Below, in pieces: positions 16,140-23,201 of a stretch of 45,188 bases of DNA (position 1 is its first letter; each line of letters begins with the position of its first letter). Source of the stretch: Prevotella sp. (GTDB taxonomy: Bacteria; Bacteroidota; Bacteroidia; Bacteroidales; Bacteroidaceae); assembly GCA_017442825.1 (NCBI GenBank), contig JAFRYZ010000047.1, positions 1 through 45,188 on the forward strand, given 5' to 3'. The notes under the pieces were generated by a model. The model ran no database searches. It saw only the letters and a list, made by a program, of their open reading frames with translations, and was not told the DNA's origin. Both the position numbers and the translations under genes were made by a program.

Positions 16140-16198
16140 CTAGGAATGTCTAGAAAATCTAGATATCCTAGAGAAACTAGCCGCTCTAGAAAAACTAG
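16140..16198. repeat. Nine-base periodic CTAG array
   Basis: CTAG occurs at 16140, 16150, 16159, 16168, 16177, 16186 and 16195: seven times, with spacing 10 then 9, 9, 9, 9, 9. The five bases between copies vary. It lies between the terminator and the end of the convergent zinc-ribbon gene. Confidence 0.8.
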
Positions 16199-16206
16199 AA
16201 AAAAAA

Positions 16207-17043
16207 CTATTCTTCTCCCGTTGGTTCTTCCTTCTTTACCGTTTTGCGGATAGCACGCTTACGCTTCGGCTTCTCTTCTCCGGTAGCTGCAAACTTCACG
16301 CCTGCCAATTCCGGATCAATCATGATACGTCCGCAGTATTCGCAAACGATAATCTTCTTGTGCATCTTGATGTCCAGCTGGCGCTGTGGCGGTATCTTGT
16401 TGAAGCATCCACCGCAGGCATCACGCTGTACATAGACGATACCCAGGCCGTTGCGGGCATTTTTACGGATACGCTTGAAACTGCCAAGCAGACGCGATTC
16501 AATCTTCGTCTCCAGTTCGGCAGCCTTCTCTTTCAGCTTTTCTTCTTCCTCGCGTGTCTCCTGCATGATTTCGCTCAACTCGCTCTTCTTCTCTTCAAGG
16601 TCTTTCTGGCGCTCTTCCATCTGAGCCTTAGCCTGCTCAAGGTCTTTCGAACGTTCCTCAATCCTGACAGAGGCTTCACGGATTTTCTTTTCGCAGAGTT
16701 CGATTTCCAAAGACTGGAACTCAATTTCCTTGCTCAGCGTGTCATACTCACGGTTGTTTTTCACCTCGTTCAGCTGCGACTGATAGCGTTCAACGCTTGC
16801 TTTGGCAGTCTCGATGTCACCCTTCTTCATGGTGACAGCCGTCTGAAACTCCTTAATCTCGTTTTCAATCTTCTCAATACGTGTGTTCAGACCAGCTATC
16901 TCGTCTTCCAAGTCCTGCACTTCGAGTGGCAGTTCACCGCGCAATGCACGTTTGTCGTCGATAGCAGACAATGTCTGCTGCAACTGGAACAAGTTTTTCA
17001 GTTTCTCCTCTACAGGTAAATCTTTCGGATCTTTCTTTGCCAT
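16207..17043 (-). CDS. C4-type zinc-ribbon coiled-coil protein (COG1579/DUF164-like)
   Basis: 278 aa from the ATG at 17043 (MAKKDPKDLP). Residues ~10-200 are a long, charged antiparallel coiled coil. A C-terminal zinc ribbon has Cys210-Gly-Gly-Cys213 and Cys234-Glu-Tyr-Cys237. The tail is Lys/Arg-rich ('KRKRAIRKTVKKEE'). The family is widespread in Bacteroidota next to Nif3-like genes. Nucleic-acid binding is often assumed but not shown. The start at 17091 would lie inside the upstream gene, and MAKK begins 2 bases after its stop, so translational coupling fits the shorter form. Confidence 0.87.
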   Translation of the reverse strand: MAKKDPKDLPVEEKLKNLFQLQQTLSAIDDKRALRGELPLEVQDLEDEIAGLNTRIEKIENEIKEFQTAVTMKKGDIETAKASVERYQSQLNEVKNNREYDTLSKEIEFQSLEIELCEKKIREASVRIEERSKDLEQAKAQMEERQKDLEEKKSELSEIMQETREEEEKLKEKAAELETKIESRLLGSFKRIRKNARNGLGIVYVQRDACGGCFNKIPPQRQLDIKMHKKIIVCEYCGRIMIDPELAGVKFAATGEEKPKRKRAIRKTVKKEEPTGEE

Positions 17044-17045
17044 AA

Positions 17046-17837
17046 TTACATATATTTTATTGGATTTGTATTTATTTCCGACAGGTAGCACCTCACCTCA
17101 GGATATTCAGCTTCGATAATACGCTTGAATAGCTCGTTGGTATATTGTTCACTCTGATAGTGCCCGATGACAGCTATCTGAATTTGTTGTTCGTGGTCGA
17201 AGAACTCGTGATAGTGCATCTCGCCCGTGACAAAGGCATCGGCACCAGCTTTCACGGCATCGCCAAGCATAAAGGAGCCTGCACCGCCACAAAGGGCAAC
17301 CTTGCGAATAGGACGCTGTAAGAATTCGTTGGTTTGCACACAAGCCACATGGAACGTTTCTTTCAGCATGGCAATGAAATCTGCTGCCGTCATTGGAGAT
17401 GGTAATGTGCCCACGACACCGGAGGCTCCTTCAACACCATCCACCGTCTTTGTTTCGCTGATGAAGCCCACATCCGTCAGTCCCATCTTCTCTGCCATTT
17501 TGAAGTTCACACCGCCATAGGCGTTGTCCATGTTCGTATGCATCGAGACGATGGCGATTTTCTTTTCAATAGCTTTGAACACGATTCGCTGTACCATATC
17601 CTCTCCAGCCACACGCGCCAGTTTGTGGAAGAGGAGTGGATGATGGCTCACGATAAGGTTGCAGCCAAGGCGCACAGCCTCGTCCAACACCTTTTCAGTC
17701 ACGTCTAGACACAATAATGCCCCTGATACTTCCCACGCTTCTGTCAATCCAACCTGCAAGCCGGCATTATCATAGTCTTCCTGCAAGGGCAGAGGCGCGA
17801 ACCGTTCAAGGGCTTCAACAACCGCTTTTATTTTCAC
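17046..17837 (-). CDS. Nif3-like dinuclear metal-centre protein (DUF34/YbgI family)
   Basis: 263 aa. The characteristic blocks are 'DYDNAGLQVG' (near residue 21), 'LIVSHHPLLFHKL' (the metal-binding HH), 'VSMHTNMDNAYGGVN' and, near the C-terminus, 'VTGEMHYHEFFDH' followed by 'IGHYQSE'. These His, Asp and Glu residues bind two metals in the toroidal hexamer. The biochemical role is unsettled, with GTP cyclohydrolase-like or NIF3-type metal protein both proposed for the family. The length is that of the short YbgI form. It forms a two-gene operon with the zinc-ribbon gene (2-base gap). Confidence 0.9.
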   Translation of the reverse strand: MKIKAVVEALERFAPLPLQEDYDNAGLQVGLTEAWEVSGALLCLDVTEKVLDEAVRLGCNLIVSHHPLLFHKLARVAGEDMVQRIVFKAIEKKIAIVSMHTNMDNAYGGVNFKMAEKMGLTDVGFISETKTVDGVEGASGVVGTLPSPMTAADFIAMLKETFHVACVQTNEFLQRPIRKVALCGGAGSFMLGDAVKAGADAFVTGEMHYHEFFDHEQQIQIAVIGHYQSEQYTNELFKRIIEAEYPEVRCYLSEINTNPIKYM

Positions 17838-17883
17838 GCTAAAATGTGATTACGAAAACGGGAACATTCCCATTTTTCGGCGA

Positions 17884-17913
17884 CAAAGGTACAAAAAAGT
17901 GAAGACAATACAA
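17884..17913 (-). promoter_or_regulatory. Promoter of the Nif3-like operon
   Basis: On the minus strand TTG (17913-17911), a 19-base spacer and TACCTTTG (17891-17884), about 46 bases before the ATG. Confidence 0.65.
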
Positions 17914-17931
17914 AGGAAATATGAGGAAAAT

Positions 17932-17962
17932 TTGCCCTTTTATTATAAAACAGGTATATTTG
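17932..17962 (+). promoter_or_regulatory. Promoter of the DUF2207-like pair
   Basis: TTG (17932-17934), a 20-base spacer and TATATTTG (17955-17962), about 35 bases before the ATG. Confidence 0.65.
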
Positions 17963-17997
17963 CAAACTAGAAAAACAATCATAAAGATTTTTATGAT

Positions 17998-18873
17998 ATG
18001 AAGAAACTATTCATGCTCTTCTTGTTGCTGACAGCTACCGCCCTTGCTGCACAAGCACAACCGACATTACACAGACTTATCGTAGATGCCACACTCTATG
18101 ATAACTACATCACTATAGTGGATGTGCGCGACATCTCTGCTGGCAAGACAGACGAGATGCATGTCAGCTACAATACCCAATATGCGCTGAGCAAGGTCGT
18201 CATGCAGGTTACTGAAAACAGCGATAAAACGCAATATTCACATTTGGAGAAGTGGGACACTACCCTACCATCTGCCGAGAAAGCCCGTCATTGTGGTTAT
18301 ACGGTGACGCGTGACGGCAGGATTGAACTACATTGGGGCATGGTACCGCAAAGCCGCAAGATGTACTTTTTAAGTTACGGCATCAAGAATGCCATGTATT
18401 CCACAGCCGATGCTGACGTGCTGGACTACCCATTCATCAATCTGCCCAACGACATGCCTGCCGAGAAAATGGAACTGCGCATACATCTGGGCGGCAGGAA
18501 GATGACATCAGGCATGCTGAACTTGGATGATTGTGTTGCCGATGGCAAGCTGACAATAGAAGACGGAACTCTATTCATCCGTCCGGAGAAAGGAGGAACA
18601 CGTTTAAACTATCAGCTGAGATTCAAGAAAGGACTCTTCCCGAACCTGCCTGCACAAGGTGACTTTACAACGGCTAAGATGCGGCAAGATGGGTTCACGA
18701 CGGCTGAGATGCAGTCCCCCATGATGTTGGAAAAGACACCAAAGACAGAACTCGGTTTCTACAACCTATGGAACCTGTGCTTGGAGTACCCCATCACCGC
18801 TATCCTCATCTTTTTTGCAGCCTTGTATCTGCTGTTCCTTTTGATTAAATACGCCTATATGTTCATTTCATGA
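17998..18873 (+). CDS. Membrane-anchored DUF2207-like ectodomain protein
   Basis: 291 aa. A signal peptide (~1-20, ending 'AAQAQ') is followed by an extracytoplasmic beta domain (~22-250) and one membrane helix near the C-terminus (~267-287, 'ITAILIFFAALYLLFLLIKYAY'). The ectodomain parallels the N-terminal half of the next protein: both open with 'I.DA.LYDN...I.DVRDI' or 'I.NVVINDLGNARVEEIHDV', and both have 'HCGYTVTRDGRIELHWG' or 'KCGINN.SKGKELCWGVG'. It therefore looks like a shortened paralogue lacking the cytoplasmic half. A small tandem repeat (FTTAKM, FTTAEM) lies near residues 222-237. It overlaps the next gene by 4 bases. Confidence 0.7.
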   Translation: MKKLFMLFLLLTATALAAQAQPTLHRLIVDATLYDNYITIVDVRDISAGKTDEMHVSYNTQYALSKVVMQVTENSDKTQYSHLEKWDTTLPSAEKARHCGYTVTRDGRIELHWGMVPQSRKMYFLSYGIKNAMYSTADADVLDYPFINLPNDMPAEKMELRIHLGGRKMTSGMLNLDDCVADGKLTIEDGTLFIRPEKGGTRLNYQLRFKKGLFPNLPAQGDFTTAKMRQDGFTTAEMQSPMMLEKTPKTELGFYNLWNLCLEYPITAILIFFAALYLLFLLIKYAYMFIS

Positions 18874-20663
18874 AACCTACCCTATACCAAACCAAACTAC
18901 TTGCAACAACAGCATGGTTGTTGTTCCTGGCACTTCCTATGTCGGCACAACTGTCGGATGTCATCATCAACGTAGTCATCAATGACCTTGGGAATGCCCG
19001 TGTAGAGGAAATACACGATGTCATTATCCCTGAACACGCTACTGAAGGCTTCCTCACGATGAACAACCTGCAAGGTAGCGATGTTGGCGAATTGGCGGTG
19101 AGCGACGAGAGCGGCAAGCCGTTCACAACCGTACAACCATGGAGAACCGACCTCAGCCGCGAAGAGAAAGCCTTTAAGTGTGGCATCAACAATACCAGCA
19201 AAGGCAAGGAACTATGCTGGGGCGTAGGCACACCAGGCCGACACTTGCACAACATCCACTATACCATCACCCGACTGGTGAAGTCGTACGAAGACTTCGA
19301 CGGTTTTCTTTTCACCTTCTACGAGGCTTCCCACCCGTATGCCAGACATCTGAAGATGGTAATCAGCAAGGAGAACGGCAACTTCTCTCCCGACGACACG
19401 CGCGTTTGGGCGTTCAACTATTACGGCACCATCTTCGTGAAAGACGGGAAGATAGTTATTGAGACCACGAGTCCCTTCTCCAAGCAAGGCGAGAAGATCA
19501 ACGTCATGGTGGAGTTCAACAAGGGATTGTTCCGTCCTGCCACACAGGTGCTGACGACATTCTACAAGTCGGTGAAGCGCGAAGCCTTCAAGGGCAGCGA
19601 CTACACTGACTTGGAGAAGGAGAAAGGTGCGCAACAGTCCTCGTTCTTTGGTTACGGCGTCGAAGATAGCAGTACCTTTGACACCATCCACGACTTGCTG
19701 CTTTTTGTCCTGTTGATTGCTCTTCCAGTAGCTGTCATCATCTTCTTCATCGCTATCTATGGCACCATTGGCTACACCAACGAAATGAAACGCTTGTTTG
19801 GTAACAGCAGAGGGAAGATGATGGACTGGTATCGTGACATTCCTTTCGACGGCGACATACAGAAGACGGCTAAAGTGCTCTGCACCATTGACTCTAAATT
19901 ATGTTCAAAAGACATCGTTCGTAATGCCTACATCCTGCGAATGCTTTACAACAAACAGTTGCACATCACCATTGAGCACAACGAAAAGGGCGAAATGGAA
20001 GAAGTGTTCCAGGTTGAAATACCACTGGGAAGAGAAATTGAAGATGATTATAACCATAACTATCCGTTGTTCTTGCAAACTTTCCTCTACGGTGCTGCGG
20101 GTTCTGACCATAAACTGCAACCCAAGGAACTGGATACATACGCCAAGAACAAGACGATAGAACTGCGACCGCTGGCTCGCAAGATGGTAAACAGCCTGCG
20201 CCCGATAGTTGGCAAGATAGAAAGCCTGACAAAGGAGGATGTAACCCAGGTTTTCGGCTTTCGCAAGTATCTTGATGAATTTACGCTTACCGCTGAACGC
20301 GACCTCAAGGAGACAGGACTGTGGAAGGAGTTCATGGTGTACGCATACCTCTACGGTATAGCCGACAAGGTGGGTAACGAGTTGGGCAAGGTCTTCCCCG
20401 ATGTTGCACAATTAGGTAGTATAGAGAGTACTCTGGCAGCCATAGAACACATATCAGGCTACGCCGGCATGTCCATCAACTACCTCGACACATACGAGAC
20501 ACCGGAAGAGCGACAAATATGGAAAGAACATATGCACAAATACTATTCGTCAAGCAGTTCGTCAAGTTCCAGCAACTCCTCGCGTAGCAGCGGAAGCGGA
20601 GGCAGTTCGTCGTATGGCGGCGGAGGTGGCTCACGTGGCGGTGGCGGTACGGGCTACCGATGA
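18870..20663 (+). CDS. DUF2207 family membrane protein
   Basis: 597 aa. A signal peptide (~1-26) precedes an extracytoplasmic DUF2207 beta domain (~27-265), one strong membrane helix (~272-295, 'LLLFVLLIALPVAVIIFFIAIYG'), a cytoplasmic helical region (~300-560) and a Ser-run then Gly-rich tail ('SSSSSSSSNSS', 'GGGGSRGGGGTGYR'). The Gly/Ser tail is common in DUF2207/YciQ-like proteins. It probably works with the 291-aa paralogue translated immediately before it (ATGA overlap). The biochemical role of the family is not known to me. An octamer-repeat block follows the stop. Confidence 0.8.
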   Translation: MKPTLYQTKLLATTAWLLFLALPMSAQLSDVIINVVINDLGNARVEEIHDVIIPEHATEGFLTMNNLQGSDVGELAVSDESGKPFTTVQPWRTDLSREEKAFKCGINNTSKGKELCWGVGTPGRHLHNIHYTITRLVKSYEDFDGFLFTFYEASHPYARHLKMVISKENGNFSPDDTRVWAFNYYGTIFVKDGKIVIETTSPFSKQGEKINVMVEFNKGLFRPATQVLTTFYKSVKREAFKGSDYTDLEKEKGAQQSSFFGYGVEDSSTFDTIHDLLLFVLLIALPVAVIIFFIAIYGTIGYTNEMKRLFGNSRGKMMDWYRDIPFDGDIQKTAKVLCTIDSKLCSKDIVRNAYILRMLYNKQLHITIEHNEKGEMEEVFQVEIPLGREIEDDYNHNYPLFLQTFLYGAAGSDHKLQPKELDTYAKNKTIELRPLARKMVNSLRPIVGKIESLTKEDVTQVFGFRKYLDEFTLTAERDLKETGLWKEFMVYAYLYGIADKVGNELGKVFPDVAQLGSIESTLAAIEHISGYAGMSINYLDTYETPEERQIWKEHMHKYYSSSSSSSSSNSSRSSGSGGSSSYGGGGGSRGGGGTGYR

Positions 20664-20668
20664 GACCA

Positions 20669-20707
20669 TTGACAATTGACAATTGATAATTGTGAATTGT
20701 GAATTGA
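20669..20707. repeat. Octamer repeat block between convergent genes
   Basis: About five units of AATTGACA, AATTGATA or AATTGTGA, the same family as 2267-2330 and 4563-4620, sit between the convergent DUF2207 and nuclease genes. No separate terminator is visible. Confidence 0.65.
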
Positions 20708-20713
20708 CAGCTT

Positions 20714-21598
20714 CTACCAGTCGCGCAGGTCGGCATTGGCTTCTATGCGCTGCTCTGTCTTGTCGCCGAGGGCTGAGAAGAAGTCAAGCCCCGTCATCTC
20801 TTCCACCTCGTCGACGGTCATCACATAGTCGGACAGCGGACGGTGACCGTCGTCATTGTCATAGTAGAAGCCGATGGCGGCAATAGCGTCTCCGCGCTGC
20901 CGTCCGCGGTCGCTCCTCTGATTCATCCTGAGCACGACCTTATAGAACCCGTCGGGCACCCATACGCGGTTCCTGCCGATAGTACGGCTGGGACGGCTGT
21001 TGCGGAACACGGGGCCGCAGACGATGTAGATGTTTCCGTAGCGCTTAGCCCACGTGCGGCACTTCATCTCCAAGTCGTTCCAGTCGCCTCCGTTCAGGTT
21101 GTGCGACTGCGGACACATGTTGGTAAAGAGGAAACAGTCTTCCTGTGCCTGCCGGCTCCACTTGTTGTCGCCCGACGGACACATGTGTCCGCGGTCGTAG
21201 CCGGAGCTGTAGTAGTCGCTGTTCATCGCCTTCGGGTACGGCACCTCATCGTCTTCCTGGAACTTCACGCCCTTCCGCTTGTACGGTCCTGTGGTGTGAC
21301 TGGCGGTCAGGTTCCATGCCGTCCACATCGGCAGACGCCACTCCTTGGCATAGCCAGTCACGAAGCCCGTCTTCCTGAGCACCTGCACATCGCCGCCCAC
21401 GACCATGAGCAAGTCGTCCTTCACTCCTTTGCCAACCTTGACACGTCGGGCAGCCTCACTGCCATCGAGCCTCGCATCGCCGCTTTCCGTTATCGACTCG
21501 CCGTGCTCGACCGACTTGCACTGCACCTTACTAAAGAATGCCAGCGTCATAACTACAGCCAGCACAATGATAAAAAGATATGTCGTCCTGTTTCTCAT
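20714..21598 (-). CDS. Secreted DNA/RNA non-specific endonuclease (NUC/DRGH family)
   Basis: 294 aa. An N-terminal hydrophobic segment (~6-24) acts as signal peptide or anchor. The ββα-metal nuclease signature is Asp135-Arg136-Gly137-His138 with the supporting 'FLFTNMCPQSHNLNGGDWNDLE' block (Asn160 region, metal-binding Asn) and a later 'YVVCGPVF'-type strand. It cleaves single- and double-stranded nucleic acid in the family, probably extracytoplasmically, for nutrient scavenging or degradation of extracellular DNA. It follows the HD-domain gene with only 3 bases between them, so the two form one operon. Confidence 0.88.
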   Translation of the reverse strand: MRNRTTYLFIIVLAVVMTLAFFSKVQCKSVEHGESITESGDARLDGSEAARRVKVGKGVKDDLLMVVGGDVQVLRKTGFVTGYAKEWRLPMWTAWNLTASHTTGPYKRKGVKFQEDDEVPYPKAMNSDYYSSGYDRGHMCPSGDNKWSRQAQEDCFLFTNMCPQSHNLNGGDWNDLEMKCRTWAKRYGNIYIVCGPVFRNSRPSRTIGRNRVWVPDGFYKVVLRMNQRSDRGRQRGDAIAAIGFYYDNDDGHRPLSDYVMTVDEVEEMTGLDFFSALGDKTEQRIEANADLRDW

Positions 21599-21601
21599 CT
21601 C

Positions 21602-22042
21602 TCAACTCTCGTTCGAACTTGCCTGCACCAACGGTTCTATCACAGCAAGCGCACGCTCATGCTTGGCAACGATATGCCAATGCCCCCCTGCACGTCCACG
21701 TTTCAGGTTGTGCCGCAGGTCATTGTATTTCACGCGTATGGCAAGTTGGTTGTCCGATGCTGCTATGCGTTTCACATAATCCTCGTAGTTCATCCCCTCA
21801 TCGCGCGTCAACAGCCGCAACGCATCGACAATAGAGGCATCGACTCCCCGTTGCAGCAGGTCGTCGAATGTCCAGTCGCTGTCCTCCACCACATCGTGCA
21901 ACAGACCAGCCACCTGCTCCTCGCGGTTGTGTCCTAGCAATGCCACCGCCATCGGATGCAGAATCACCGGCTTCCCGTCCAAATCCTTCTGCCCCTCATG
22001 CGCCTCCAGTGCAATCCGCAAAGCCTCTTCTACTGTTATCAT
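21602..22042 (-). CDS. HD-domain phosphohydrolase, alarmone-hydrolase-like (MESH1/SpoT-HD type)
   Basis: 146 aa. It matches the hydrolase half of RelA/SpoT: 'AHEGQKDLDGKPVILHPMAVA' (metal-ligand His), 'AGLLHDVVEDSDWT' (HD and ED pairs) and 'VKYNDLRHNLKRGR' (equivalent to KLADRLHN). No synthetase, TGS or ACT domain is present, so it is a small stand-alone enzyme, possibly hydrolysing (p)ppGpp or related nucleotides. It heads an operon with the secreted nuclease, an odd pairing. An 8-bp hairpin lies in its short leader. Confidence 0.83.
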   Translation of the reverse strand: MITVEEALRIALEAHEGQKDLDGKPVILHPMAVALLGHNREEQVAGLLHDVVEDSDWTFDDLLQRGVDASIVDALRLLTRDEGMNYEDYVKRIAASDNQLAIRVKYNDLRHNLKRGRAGGHWHIVAKHERALAVIEPLVQASSNES

Positions 22043-22071
22043 ATTGCTTCTCTTCTAAGTGTAAAGTGTAG

Positions 22072-22092
22072 GGTCTTAGCTGGTCTAAGACC
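22072..22092 (-). other. Leader hairpin of the HD/nuclease operon
   Basis: GGTCTTAG (22072-22079) and CTAAGACC (22085-22092) form a perfect 8-bp stem with a 5-base loop, inside the predicted 5' leader (transcription starting near 22107). Confidence 0.55.
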
Positions 22093-22112
22093 GAAGAACA
22101 AAGTGCATAGTG

Positions 22113-22142
22113 CAAAGGTAGTTTTTTCCTTTCAATTGGCAA
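22113..22142 (-). promoter_or_regulatory. Promoter of the HD/nuclease operon
   Basis: On the minus strand TTG (22142-22140), a 19-base spacer and TACCTTTG (22120-22113). Confidence 0.65.
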
Positions 22143-22600
22143 TACATTCATCCGCTAAATTTTCATTTCCTCTACATGAAGCGTAGAAACGTAGAAGCCT
22201 TTCGCTTCGATTTTTTTGCAGCGTAAAGTCCACTTTTTCCTTCGTAAAACGAACTTTTTCACCTCTATATAATAATGTAAGGACTCTCGCAGGACTTGAT
22301 TTTATAGTCAAAGGCTTAAGGTCAAAGGACTTTCGTTCAATTTGTGTAATTCGTAGTATAAAGTCAAAGGTCAAAGGATTCGTGTCTATTCGAGAGATTA
22401 GTGTTCGCTAAAAAAATCCGTGTTCATCTGTGTCATCTGTGGTTAAAGAAGAATTTGTTCCATTTGTGAAATCCGTAGTTCCTGTTTTTCGTTAGTATGG
22501 AATTCGTAGTTTATTCTTCGTTAGTGTGGAATTCGTAGTTTCTTCGTGTGTTCGCAAACACAGTCGTTGCATAATTTGTCGTATAAAAATTCCTTCCCTT
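22143..22600. repeat. Gene-free stretch of degenerate phrase-like short repeats
   Basis: No gene is visible. The stretch is filled with short repeated phrases: AAGTCAAAGGTCAAAGG-type heptamers (22308-22378), TCCGTGTTCATCTGTGTCAT (from about 22417) and GGAATTCGTAGTTT twice (22498-22543). GCGTAGAAACGTAGAA at 22180 recurs at 24354. The repeats are degenerate and cover most of the interval. Confidence 0.6.
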
Positions 22601-22603
22601 TTC

Positions 22604-22634
22604 TTGTCAGTTTAAGAAAGAATCTTTATCTTTG
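22604..22634 (+). promoter_or_regulatory. Promoter of the candidate structured RNA
   Basis: TTG (22604-22606), a 20-base spacer and TATCTTTG (22627-22634). The start would be near 22640, exactly at the first hairpin and 560 bases before the next large gene. Confidence 0.65.
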
Positions 22635-22639
22635 CAACC

Positions 22640-22977
22640 GACCCAGTTAGTCTCGTCAGGGCTGGTGGGTCGTTACATTGATAGACGGAGACCACCAAGC
22701 CGTTTGTAGGGCTGGTCTCGAAAGGCGTTTACGGACGTTACTGTTCTGTGATCTCAAATCTCGCAAATTTGAACTTCCCACAAAGGTAATGCAACGAAAC
22801 GTCTGCGTGGGTGATTTTATATCCCAGCAGGTACTATATAGAATTAGGTATAGTACCATGTTGAATATATAATATCACTTGGCGTGGGCTAACTGCGTTG
22901 CTTATCCTTGGGAAGGGGCAATGCGAGAGCCTGAGATCAGGGATGGGCGAGAAGTAGAAACTCCCATGCCTTTTTTG
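22640..22977 (+). ncRNA. Candidate structured non-coding RNA (~335 nt)
   Basis: A consensus promoter and a terminator bracket a series of hairpins. H1 is CGACCCA/TGGGTCG (22639-22672). H2 is GAGACCA/TGGTCTC (22688-22719). H3 is CTGCGTGGG/CCCAGCAG with a bulge (22803-22829). H4 is GGTACTATA/TATAGTACC (22830-22858). H5 is a nested stem GGCT/AGCC enclosing CGTTGC/GCAATG and CCTT/AAGG (22887-22931). H1 and H2 both carry AGGGCTGG before the closing arm. It does not show the signature sequences of tmRNA, RNase P RNA or SRP RNA that I know. It may be a free RNA or a long leader for the BspA gene. The identity is unknown. Confidence 0.45.
22941..22977 (+). terminator. Candidate intrinsic terminator of the structured RNA
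   Basis: A GGGATGGGCGAG arm pairs (with bulges) with CTCCCATGCC (22960-22970 region) and is followed by TTTTTTG. Confidence 0.5.
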
Positions 22978-23042
22978 TTGCCATTACCTAAACCTATTAT
23001 TAACGCTGAATTCGGGAGTAAGGAGGCAAAGGGCGAATTACT

Positions 23043-23162
23043 ATGGCCAGTAAAAACGATTATGTTATTCTCGACTCCAAACAAATTGGGAAACATTTGG
23101 TTTGCGGAGCCATCAGCAGAATTGTAACATACCAATTCGGCAATCCCGTCTTTACGATATAA
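23043..23162 (+). CDS. Possible 39-aa ORF upstream of the BspA gene
   Basis: An ATG-initiated frame reads MASKNDYVILDSKQIGKHLV and ends in NPVFTI, then TAA, 39 bases before the BspA start. The composition looks protein-like, and a GGAGG sits about 17 bases upstream, farther than usual. A longer frame in another phase (22879-23127) overlaps it, so neither is certain. It could be a leader peptide, a remnant or chance. Confidence 0.25.
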   Translation: MASKNDYVILDSKQIGKHLVCGAISRIVTYQFGNPVFTI

Positions 23163-23201
23163 TCAAATAATAAATAATTAACAACTTAAAACAATTACAC
23201 T

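Noticed and set aside
20843-21937. 364-aa plus-strand frame
   Set aside because: Opposite the nuclease and HD genes, both of which carry catalytic motifs. It spans two genes. A shadow.
22879-23135. Overlapping frames on both strands (82 and 77 aa) in the RNA/BspA gap
   Set aside because: They overlap each other and the candidate terminator and show no recognisable family.
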